Shown here piece after piece: positions 55,423-62,426 of a stretch of DNA of 64,000 nucleotides. Position numbers and translations under genes: made by a program. The stretch is taken from contig NZ_CP060828.1 in assembly GCF_014489635.1 (NCBI RefSeq), forward strand, positions 1,984,001 to 2,048,000, in the 5' to 3' direction. This stretch comes from Streptomyces roseirectus. Its GTDB lineage: Bacteria > Actinomycetota > Actinomycetes > Streptomycetales > Streptomycetaceae. The notes beneath the pieces were generated by a model. That model had not been told where the DNA came from and searched no databases. It worked only from the letters and a program-made list of their open reading frames with translations. Within the stretch, counting starts at the first letter, position 1. Each line of letters starts with the position of its first letter.

Positions 55423-57479
55423 CTCGGGGTCCCTTCCGGTGCCGGTGAACTGGCGCCCGCACGCCAGGCGTTGAGTGCGCGGCGGGCGGTGTCCCGGCCC
55501 GCGAGGTCGGGGGCCGAATGGCGGTCGATCTCGACGAAGAGCCGCAGGGTGCCGTGGCGCATGTCGCGGGCGAGGTGGTCGAAGAGCGTGGTCACGGCCT
55601 GGGCCCTGCGCTCGTTCCAGGTGCCCTCGCGGCACCAGCTCAGCAGGGCGCCCCCGGTGGGCCCGAACGAGGCGTCCCGGTCCAGGGCCCGGCGTACGAG
55701 GTCCACGATCGGCGCACTGAACTCCCCCTCGCCCAGCAGCTCTTCCCCGAACCACTCGCCGCCGTGCAGCAGCGAGGGCAGGACGGCGAACGCGAGGTCC
55801 GCCTCCCATTCCGGGTCGGCGTCGGCCCAGCCGAGGACGCACCGGAAGACCATCGGCCGGGTGTCCTCCGTGAAGAGTTCGGCCAGGGCGGCGCGGATCG
55901 CCCGGTTGACGTGCCGTTCCTCCTCGTCGGACTGCGGTGATCTGGGCAGCCCGCGCAGCAGGGACAGCGCGAGGTCGGGCCTCGCCAGCCCGAAGCGGGT
56001 GCCGCAGGCGTGGGCGACGGTGGTGCGCCGCTGCCAGCCGGCACGCCGACTCCAGTCGGTGAGACGGTACTTGACCTCGGTCGCGAGCACCGGGTCGTCG
56101 GCGGCCATGCCCAGCGCGTGCGCGGCGATACGCCTGCCGGTGCCGGTGTCGGAGCCCGCGAGGGTCGAGATGTGTCCCAGGGCCCGCCGTCCGCCGCCCC
56201 ATCCCGCCGCGAGGCCCATCACGTGCCCGGCCGGCGTGGCCAGTTCGGAGTCGTCCTTCACCCCTTCGAGCCAGGCGGTGAGGACGACGGACAGTCTGCC
56301 GTACTCCCGCCACACGTGCCGCAGGACTGTCTCGGCCTTCCGGTGCCGGGTGAAGCGCACCGGCTCCACGGCGTAGGTGAAGCCGCTCGCCGTGCGGATC
56401 TCCTTCGGCGCGCACTGGGCCCGGACGGTGCGCAGCAGGTCGTCCAGCGAGCGTCGGAAGACGAACCGCGGGTTGTCGCGCGGGACTTCGGAGGAGCCTT
56501 CGGTCGCCGGGAGGAGCGCGGCGAGCTGTCCGTCGGCGACCTCCAGGAGCCGGTCCGCCTCCTCCCGTACGACGCGGTGGTCAAGGCCCTCGAAGACGCA
56601 CGCGGCCATGAGGAAGGCGAGGCCGTCGGGGTCGTCGCGCAACGTGTCGATCAGTTCCGGTGCTTCGTCCTCGGCGAGGAAGCTGAGGCGGCTGCGGATG
56701 TCCTCGCCTTCCTGGTCCGGGCCGGTCAACAGGGCGACGAGTTCGGCGACTTCGGCGGGGACCAGCTCCGGTGCGAGCAGCTCGTCGACGAGGCCCGGTT
56801 CGAGGCGTTCCAGGAAGGCGGCCCGTTGTCCGGCGTCCGGGATCTCCGCTTCCAGGCGGGCGTCGAACACGGCCCGAGGCGGCGGCGGTTCGCAGCGGAC
56901 GGGGGTCAGGTGCAGGTCGCGTTCGACGCGGCGCAGGAGTTCGGGGTCGTCGGGGAGGATGATCACCATGCTGGCCCGCTCGGTGCGCAGGCGGTCGCGC
57001 AGGTTGCCCAGGACGGCGGGCTTGAGCGGCTGAGTGGGGACGAGCCCGTCGACCAGGTAGCCGAGGGTTCCTTTGTTCTTGGGCTGCCAGAGGTCGAGGT
57101 CCGTGCTTCCGTCGACGGCCCTGAAGTTCAGTCCGCCTCCGGTGTGCCGGCGCAGCAGGTTGAGCGCCGCCGTGCGGCGGCCCGTGCGGGGTGCGCCGGT
57201 CAGAAACAGGACTCCGGTGCCGAGTTGCGCCAACGCGGCGGGAAACCAAGGGGGTTCGGCGAATCCGCGTTCGGCCTCCAGGATCTCCAGGGAGGAGATG
57301 GGCCCTTCCAGGGCCTCGATGCGCTGGGTCTGCGTCGCCGTGATCCCGCTCTGTACCCGCTGACCGCCGTTCACCGTACCGGTGTTGATGTTCGCGTAGG
57401 ACGCGTAGATGACGGAGCGGGCGTCGGCGGGCAGGTCGTCCGTGTCGTCGTACCCGTCGTTCTCCCCGAGCGCGTTCAC
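55419..57479 (-). CDS. P-loop-like NTPase/STAND-type protein with N-terminal amyloid-like motif
   Basis: 686 residues from GTG 57479, overlapping the cyclase stop by 4 bp. Residues 29-45 (ANINTGTVNGGQRVQSG) nearly repeat a motif at the C-terminus of the upstream cyclase. A Walker A-like loop lies at 95-103 (GAPRTGRRT), with Arg where Lys is canonical. A hydrophobic strand ending in two Asp, MVIILPDD (171-178), may be Walker B. The rest is helical, including a HEAT/TPR-like stretch (RIAAHALGMAADDPVLATEV, RAIRAALAELFTEDTRPMVF). The order (short motif, NTPase, helical repeats) resembles bacterial NLR-like STAND proteins. Biochemical activity is not shown. Confidence 0.8.
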   Translation of the reverse strand: MNALGENDGYDDTDDLPADARSVIYASYANINTGTVNGGQRVQSGITATQTQRIEALEGPISSLEILEAERGFAEPPWFPAALAQLGTGVLFLTGAPRTGRRTAALNLLRRHTGGGLNFRAVDGSTDLDLWQPKNKGTLGYLVDGLVPTQPLKPAVLGNLRDRLRTERASMVIILPDDPELLRRVERDLHLTPVRCEPPPPRAVFDARLEAEIPDAGQRAAFLERLEPGLVDELLAPELVPAEVAELVALLTGPDQEGEDIRSRLSFLAEDEAPELIDTLRDDPDGLAFLMAACVFEGLDHRVVREEADRLLEVADGQLAALLPATEGSSEVPRDNPRFVFRRSLDDLLRTVRAQCAPKEIRTASGFTYAVEPVRFTRHRKAETVLRHVWREYGRLSVVLTAWLEGVKDDSELATPAGHVMGLAAGWGGGRRALGHISTLAGSDTGTGRRIAAHALGMAADDPVLATEVKYRLTDWSRRAGWQRRTTVAHACGTRFGLARPDLALSLLRGLPRSPQSDEEERHVNRAIRAALAELFTEDTRPMVFRCVLGWADADPEWEADLAFAVLPSLLHGGEWFGEELLGEGEFSAPIVDLVRRALDRDASFGPTGGALLSWCREGTWNERRAQAVTTLFDHLARDMRHGTLRLFVEIDRHSAPDLAGRDTARRALNAWRAGASSPAPEGTPR

Positions 57480-58408
57480 CGCGACCCCGTGTTCTTGTCG
57501 CCCTGCACGGTGTCGCCGAGATTGCCGTGCACGGTGCCCACCTTGTGTCCGCCGACCTGGTCCCCGCCGACATGGCTGACGTTCTGGTCCCCGCCGACGT
57601 TGCTGACGTGCTGACCGCCGTGCACCGTACCGCTGTTGACGTTTCCGTGGTCCGCGCGCTGGATCACCTTCCCGCCCCGCCGCCCCTTCGCCCGCTCCTG
57701 CGGCACGGCCTTCTGCTGGTCGTCCACCACGTGGTCCCCGAGGATGCGGCGGTCGTAGAGGTTCCCGGAGGGGGCGGGGATGTAGAGCCAGGCGCGTTGC
57801 GCGAAGCGCTTGCCCTCGACCGTGGCGGGGACTTCGATGAAGTGGTCGGGGTGGCGGCCGGTGTAGCCGCTGGCCACCGCGTCCTCGAAGCAGCGGTCGG
57901 AGACGATCGCCGCCACCTGGGTGATGTTCTCGCTGGAGGCCGCGAGCATCGCCTTCACCGGGCGGGAGTCGAGCAGCCGGTGGGTGTCGTTGCGGGGTGT
58001 GCCGTTGCCGTCGAACTCCTCGCCGGAGTCGGGCAGCGGGCCGATGTGGAGGCTGACGCGCAGGCGCAGACCCGCGACTCCGTTGGAGTGGACGTTGAAC
58101 TCGGTGAGGATGTCCTGGAGTTGGTGCAGCCAGGGGTGGATGACGAAGGGCATGGCCGCCGGGTCGAACCCGAACACGTAGCCGTCGCCGGTGGAGTTGG
58201 GGAAGCGGCGGTCGTTCCACAGCTCGTCGAGGCCGGACCGCTCCAGTGACATCCTGAGGAGCTGGGGGATGTTGCGGCTGATGGTGCCGTGCTCGATGGC
58301 GGGGTGGCCGGTGAAGTCCTTGGCGTCGACGGCGACGATGCCCCGGTAGGGCGGGAGTGCACGGCTGCGGCTGTACGGGGACGCGGTGGGCACGGGCAGG
58401 TCGGACAT
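57476..58408 (-). CDS. Class III nucleotidyl-cyclase-like protein with C-terminal GG/VN repeat tail
   Basis: 310 residues, ATG 58408 with GAGAGGA 6 nt upstream. Residues ~20-190 fit a class III cyclase fold. Metal-ligand candidates are Asp28 in GIVAVDAKDFTG and Asp75 in STGDGYVFGF (47 apart, as usual). LRVSLHIGPL precedes Asn140 and Arg144 in TPRNDTHRLLDS, the transition-state pair N-x3-R. The purine-specifying Lys/Asp cannot be assigned, so the nucleotide is open. The last ~57 residues are a repetitive tail: GNVNSGTVHGGQHVSNVGG, then QNVSHVGGDQVGGHKVG and TVHGNLGDTVQGD. It shares its first unit with the NTPase N-terminus. A cNMP-binding regulator is encoded immediately upstream. Confidence 0.82.
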   Translation of the reverse strand: MSDLPVPTASPYSRSRALPPYRGIVAVDAKDFTGHPAIEHGTISRNIPQLLRMSLERSGLDELWNDRRFPNSTGDGYVFGFDPAAMPFVIHPWLHQLQDILTEFNVHSNGVAGLRLRVSLHIGPLPDSGEEFDGNGTPRNDTHRLLDSRPVKAMLAASSENITQVAAIVSDRCFEDAVASGYTGRHPDHFIEVPATVEGKRFAQRAWLYIPAPSGNLYDRRILGDHVVDDQQKAVPQERAKGRRGGKVIQRADHGNVNSGTVHGGQHVSNVGGDQNVSHVGGDQVGGHKVGTVHGNLGDTVQGDKNTGSR

Positions 58409-58478
58409 GGTCTTCCTCTCGGATTCCTGAAGTGGGTCTGTCGGCCGGGCACTTCGAGAATCCGGGAAAGCGCTCGGG

Positions 58479-58510
58479 TCACCTGCTGCCCGAGTGCAGC
58501 AATCAGGTGA
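58479..58510. terminator. Stem-loop between the Crp/Fnr and cyclase genes
   Basis: Nested arms TCACCTG plus CTGC (58479-58489) and GCAG plus CAGGTGA (58496-58510), with a small bulge, overlap the Crp/Fnr stop codon. It may reduce read-through into the cyclase gene or stabilise the mRNA end; no U-tract is present. Confidence 0.4.
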
Positions 58511-59225
58511 CGCGGGTCACATTCGAGTGGTGTGACGGCGTCTCTCGCGCGGCGAACCGGCGCAGGGCGGGCAGGTCCCCGATCTCGATCCCGCCCCGGC
58601 CTCTGACGCGTACGGCCCCGAAGACCGGCTCCTGGGCGATCAGGCGGCCGACGGTGTTGCGGGACATCTTCAGATGTTGGGCCAAGTCCATGACGCTCAA
58701 GGGGAGTTCGACACCCTCCCGGACGCACGGACCGGGCCAGTACGAGATGTCGGCGATGCGCACGAGCGCCCCGGCAACCCGTTGCGGCGCCTCACCGGTG
58801 TGACGCCCCTCGGTGGTCTCACGAACCCGGATGATGGCGTGCCGTTCGAGGTGCGGGGCGAGCCGGTGGTCGTCGACGAACCGGCCGAACCGGGCCGCCG
58901 GCATGACCGCGACCCGGCAGGGGTCGAGCGTCTCCACACTCGCGAGCCGTCCACCCCCGCCCCGCACGGCCATCTCGCCGAGCAGTTCCCCCGGCCCCCG
59001 GAACGCCAACAGGTCCTTCGCGCCGTCGCGTTCGGCCCTGACGACCTTGGTCAGCCCGCTGAGCAGCACCAGTACATGCGAACCGTCCTCCCCTTGCCGC
59101 AGCAGGACGTCGCGGGCGGGGTGGAGGCGTTCGTGCGCGCCCTCCAGCAGTGCCGCCCAGACCCCCTCCCCCACGATGTGCCGCAGGGTGCGCCCCTCCC
59201 AGCCGGGGTGTGCCACGTCGCTCAT
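58503..59225 (-). CDS. Crp/Fnr-family regulator with cyclic-nucleotide-binding domain
   Basis: 240 residues from ATG 59225. The cNMP-binding beta roll runs from LRHIVGEGVWAALLEGAHER. It contains ARDVLLRQGEDGSHVLVLLSG and the phosphate-binding cassette region FRGPGELLGEMAVRGGGGRL (GELLGEMA, as in CAP), where the final Arg-Ser/Thr of classical cAMP binders is not obvious. The C-terminal winged HTH has LPLSVMDLAQHLKMSRNTVG, RLIAQEPVF. It lies 94 bp upstream of the cyclase-like gene on the same strand, which suggests that it senses that enzyme's product. Confidence 0.9.
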   Translation of the reverse strand: MSDVAHPGWEGRTLRHIVGEGVWAALLEGAHERLHPARDVLLRQGEDGSHVLVLLSGLTKVVRAERDGAKDLLAFRGPGELLGEMAVRGGGGRLASVETLDPCRVAVMPAARFGRFVDDHRLAPHLERHAIIRVRETTEGRHTGEAPQRVAGALVRIADISYWPGPCVREGVELPLSVMDLAQHLKMSRNTVGRLIAQEPVFGAVRVRGRGGIEIGDLPALRRFAARETPSHHSNVTRVT

Positions 59226-59274
59226 GACACCGACCTTAGAATCAATTCGCCGGTGCCGCAGCGGAGTCGGGTAA

Positions 59275-60957
59275 CTACAGATGGCGTTCGACCTCCACCT
59301 TCCCGTCGGCCAGCCGGACCTTGACCTCACTGCCGTCGGCCCACCGCACCGCCAACTCCCCCTCCCCGTACGTCTCGACAGTCGCCCCCTCCCCCAACTC
59401 CTCCGGCTCCGCCTCCCCCGTGAGGCGGGCGAGGGCGACGAAGAGGGTGGGTCCGGGGCCTGTGCGGGTGCCCTTGAGGAGAGTGAGATCGGCGTGGGCG
59501 CCTTCGGGGGCGGACCAGCCGGTGAGGTGGACGAGAGTGTTCTCGGGGGCGTCCGAGATGAGGAACGCGCGTACTTCCAGGGGGCCTTGGGCCAGGGTGA
59601 CGCTGGTGACGCGGGCGCCGGTGGCGGTGGTGTGGCGGGAGGCGATCCAGTCGTCGCCGGCGCCGAGGGGGGTGATGTCCGTGCGGGTGGGGTCGCCGCC
59701 GACGATGACGCTGTTGTCGGGGGTGGGGGACGAGGTCGGGGTTGTCACCGTCGAGTAGGCGAGGCGGGTGTAGTAGGGGTCGTAGCGGACGTCCTCGCTG
59801 CCGTGGTTGTGGAGGCGGACGATGCCGTCCGAACTGGTCGACTGGAGGAGCCAGTTGGGGGCCTTCAGCGGCGTCAGGGCGTCCTCGCGCTCCGCCGGGG
59901 ACGGGGTTTCCGTCGCGGTCCAGACCTCGTGCTCCGCGGGGAGGAGGAGGCCGAGGAAGCCCTTGCTGGCCCAGTACGGGGACGCCGGGCCCGAATAGCC
60001 TTGCAGGACCTCGGGGTCGGGACCGTGCCAGCCGAGGGTGAGGAGGCCGGTCGTGTCGTCCACCGCGTTCCGGTCCAGGAAGTACTTCAGGGCGCCCGAG
60101 GCGAGGCGGCGGGTCTCGCCGGGGGGCAGCGGGGTGCGGCCGGTGAGGGCGCCGAGCCACAGGGGGGCCGTCGTCGCGAAGCGGTACGTGAGGGAGCGGC
60201 CCTGGTGCAGCGGGGCGCCGTCGCCGCCGAACAGGCGGGCGTAGTCGGCGAGATGGCGTTCCAGGCGGCCGCCGTAGAGGTCGAGGAGGGCGGTGTCCTG
60301 GGTGAGCCAGGCGTGCAGGACCGGGTAGAGGTGCAGGGCCCAGCCGTTGTAGTAGTCGAACTTGCGGCCGTCGCCGTCGGTGTACCAGCCGTCGGCGACG
60401 TACCACCGCTCGATGCGCTCCAGGCCCTGGGTGATCGCGCGGCGGGAGGCTTCGGGTTCGTGGCCGATCGACTCCAGGAAACCGCCGACGGTGACCGGGA
60501 ACAACTCCCAGTTGCAGGGCCAGGGTTCGGCGGTGAGGGCGTCCGACAGCCAGGCGGCGGCGCGCTGTTGGACCGAGGGGGTCAGGCGGTCCCACAGGAG
60601 GGGGCGGGTGAGGTGGAGGGCGAGGGCGATGGAGGCGGCCTCGACGAGGGACTGGTGACGGTCCTCGATCTTCGGCCACACGCCCGCCGTGCCCGCCGCC
60701 AGGCCGTCCGCGTAGCGCTCCAACGCCGTCTCGTCGCGGCGGAACGCGGCCAGCAGGAGGGTCCGGGCGTAGCCTTCGAGGCCGTCGGAGAGGCGGCCCG
60801 TCCAACTCTGGCGGTCGCCGGGGAAGTGGTAGAGGGCGCGGTCGGGGGTGGCGTACGGCTCGGTCGCGGCGAGGAGGGTGTCGGCGGCCGTCTCCCAGTG
60901 GGCGCGGGTGTAACCGGTGACCGGGCTGCGGGCGGGGTCGGGCGGGGGGAGGTGCAT
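59275..60957 (-). CDS. DUF2264 family protein, probable sugar-degrading enzyme
   Basis: 560 residues. It has the (alpha/alpha)-barrel pattern of DUF2264: YTRAHWETAADTLLAATEPY, LFPVTVGGFLESIGHEPEAS, WYVADGWYTDGDGRKFDYYN and PLHQGRSLTYRFATTAPLWL. ASPYWASKGFLGLLLPAEHE comes next, and the C-terminus is beta-rich. The conserved acidic/aromatic residues in WYTDGDGRKFDYYNGWALH are candidates for the active site. No signal peptide, so it is cytoplasmic. Its position next to a rhamnogalacturonan acetylesterase and a rhamnogalacturonan lyase suggests action on pectin-derived oligosaccharides. Confidence 0.88.
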   Translation of the reverse strand: MHLPPPDPARSPVTGYTRAHWETAADTLLAATEPYATPDRALYHFPGDRQSWTGRLSDGLEGYARTLLLAAFRRDETALERYADGLAAGTAGVWPKIEDRHQSLVEAASIALALHLTRPLLWDRLTPSVQQRAAAWLSDALTAEPWPCNWELFPVTVGGFLESIGHEPEASRRAITQGLERIERWYVADGWYTDGDGRKFDYYNGWALHLYPVLHAWLTQDTALLDLYGGRLERHLADYARLFGGDGAPLHQGRSLTYRFATTAPLWLGALTGRTPLPPGETRRLASGALKYFLDRNAVDDTTGLLTLGWHGPDPEVLQGYSGPASPYWASKGFLGLLLPAEHEVWTATETPSPAEREDALTPLKAPNWLLQSTSSDGIVRLHNHGSEDVRYDPYYTRLAYSTVTTPTSSPTPDNSVIVGGDPTRTDITPLGAGDDWIASRHTTATGARVTSVTLAQGPLEVRAFLISDAPENTLVHLTGWSAPEGAHADLTLLKGTRTGPGPTLFVALARLTGEAEPEELGEGATVETYGEGELAVRWADGSEVKVRLADGKVEVERHL

Positions 60958-60972
60958 GTGCGGGTTCTCTCT

Positions 60973-61026
60973 GCCGGATTGCCGAATACTGCCGGATTTG
61001 CCGAGTACTGCCGGATCGCCGAGTAC
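60973..61026. repeat. Three tandem 17-19-bp repeats upstream of the DUF2264 gene
   Basis: Units gccggattgccgaatact, gccggatttgccgagtact and gccggatcgccgagtac follow each other at 60973-60990, 60991-61009 and 61010-61026, just before the DUF2264 start on the minus strand. This could be a reiterated operator half-site or a slippage product. Confidence 0.6.
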
Positions 61027-61034
61027 GTCATGGG

Positions 61035-61070
61035 CCTGGGGCGCCCCGGTTCCGGTCGGGACGCCCCAGG
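61035..61070 (-). terminator. Stem-loop terminator of the acetylesterase gene
   Basis: Perfect 9-bp arms cctggggcg (61035-61043) and cgccccagg (61062-61070) lie 30 bp beyond the minus-strand stop at 61101. Confidence 0.65.
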
Positions 61071-61100
61071 GGCTTGTACGGGCTCATTCCCCCTGCGGGG

Positions 61101-62165
61101 TCACCCCACCCTCACCAGACCCCGCGGTATCAACTCCCGCGCGGCCAGCTCGTCCCGGACGAGTTCCGCGTACAGGGTCGCCCCATGCACGGACGTGTGC
61201 GTGTTGTCGCGCTTCTCGTTGTAGAGGTAGACCGACTTGGACCCCTCCGGCCCCAGCGACTCCACCAGCGCCTTCGTCTTCGCCGTGAGGTCGATCAGCG
61301 GAACGCCCCGCGCCGCCGCCACCGAGCGGATCACCGCCGGATGGTCGACGCCGAGGCCGTTGACGAGGAGTGCGGTGCCGTTGTTCAGCGTGCCGTCGGA
61401 GTTGAACCAGCGCCGCACGATGGGGGTCACCAGCACGGGCCGCCCCTGCTGCGCGCGGACGCCGGCGACCAGGGCCTCCAGGTTCGCGCGGTACGTCGCC
61501 TCGTCGGTCGTCTTGTCGTTGTGCGCGAGCTGGATGAGGACGAGGTCACCGGGCCGGATCAACGGCTGGACGGTGGCCCAGAGTTGAGGGTTCGACAGAT
61601 AGGTGACCGTACTCTCTCCGGAATCCGCGTAGTTGGCGACGGAGAGGCCCTTGCGCAGGAACTGCGGGAGCTGTTGGCCCCAGCCGGAGTAGGGGTCGCC
61701 GGGCTGGTCGCAGACCGTGGAGTCGCCGACGAGGAAGATCTGGCGGGCGTGCCGGGCGGGGGTGACCTGGATGCCGGCGAGCGCGGGTGCTCCGCCGCCG
61801 AGGGCGAGGTCGAGACCGGGAGTGCCGGCGGGGCCGGTCGGCTCGCCCTCCGGCGTACGGACGTCGACGGTGAAGCTGCGGGCGATGCGCTCGCCCTCGG
61901 GGACGGCCGTCTCCGGGAGGAGCGAGCGGCGCGTCTCACCGGTGACGCTCGTGGCGGACGCCGCGTCGCCGCCGAGGAGGACCTTCACGTCGTAGGTGCC
62001 CGGCGGGACGTCGAAGTGGCAGGCGGTTGCGGTGCAGTTCTCCAGGCCGAGGCGCGGGGCACCGGAAGCGCCGGATGCCGGTCCAGAATAAGCCTGGGCG
62101 GGGACGGCGGACAGGGCGGTGCTCAGTGTCAGCGCGGCCAGCACGGCGATGTTGAAACGTCTCAC
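61101..62165 (-). CDS. Secreted rhamnogalacturonan acetylesterase (SGNH hydrolase)
   Basis: 354 residues from GTG 62165 (GAGGAG 6 nt upstream). The signal peptide is RRFNIAVLAALTLSTALSAV, cleaved near AQA-YS. An N-terminal ~110-residue beta domain (CHFDVPPGTYDVKVLLGGDA) precedes the SGNH core: the catalytic Ser in IFLVGDSTVCDQPGDPYSGW, the Gly block VANYADSGESTVTYL, the Asn block ILIQLAHND-like LVLIQLAHNDKT, and the Asp/His pair in DNTHTSVHGATLYAELV. It removes acetyl groups from rhamnogalacturonan I, preparing it for lyases such as the divergent PL4 enzyme. Confidence 0.93.
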   Translation of the reverse strand: MRRFNIAVLAALTLSTALSAVPAQAYSGPASGASGAPRLGLENCTATACHFDVPPGTYDVKVLLGGDAASATSVTGETRRSLLPETAVPEGERIARSFTVDVRTPEGEPTGPAGTPGLDLALGGGAPALAGIQVTPARHARQIFLVGDSTVCDQPGDPYSGWGQQLPQFLRKGLSVANYADSGESTVTYLSNPQLWATVQPLIRPGDLVLIQLAHNDKTTDEATYRANLEALVAGVRAQQGRPVLVTPIVRRWFNSDGTLNNGTALLVNGLGVDHPAVIRSVAAARGVPLIDLTAKTKALVESLGPEGSKSVYLYNEKRDNTHTSVHGATLYAELVRDELAARELIPRGLVRVG

Positions 62166-62221
62166 TCGCTGCTCCTCGATAGTGCGACAGGGCCTGGCCG
62201 CAGGACCGTACCCCCATCCGC

Positions 62222-62293
62222 AAGCGCTTTCTAGACTCTGGCGCCATTTCACATGATTGCCAACCTCCCGCAAGCGAAAGCCCTTTCGCGAAA
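62222..62293. promoter_or_regulatory. LacI-type operator candidates in the pectin-gene divergent promoter
   Basis: AAGCGCTT at 62222-62229 fits the LacI-family core AAnCGnTT. A second site has GCGAAAG-CC-CTTTCGC (62274-62289) overlapping TTTCGCGAAA (62284-62293). They lie between the divergent acetylesterase and lyase genes and could coordinate both in response to pectin sugars. Confidence 0.5.
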
Positions 62294-62426
62294 TCGATTC
62301 AACTGTCACTCTGCTGAAGCCCGGGTGCCGGACCCGCCGACGCCGGACCGGGCACCCGCACCCATCCCGCACCGACTCCGCACCCGCTCCCCCCACACCT
62401 CGAACCCCACCCGCAGGAGGCTCCCC

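Noticed and set aside
57476..59225. Ordinary cAMP-CRP regulation unit of primary metabolism
   Set aside because: The cyclase-like protein has an extra repetitive tail shared with a coupled NTPase, which does not fit a simple adenylate cyclase. I keep metabolic signalling as an alternative but not as the main call.
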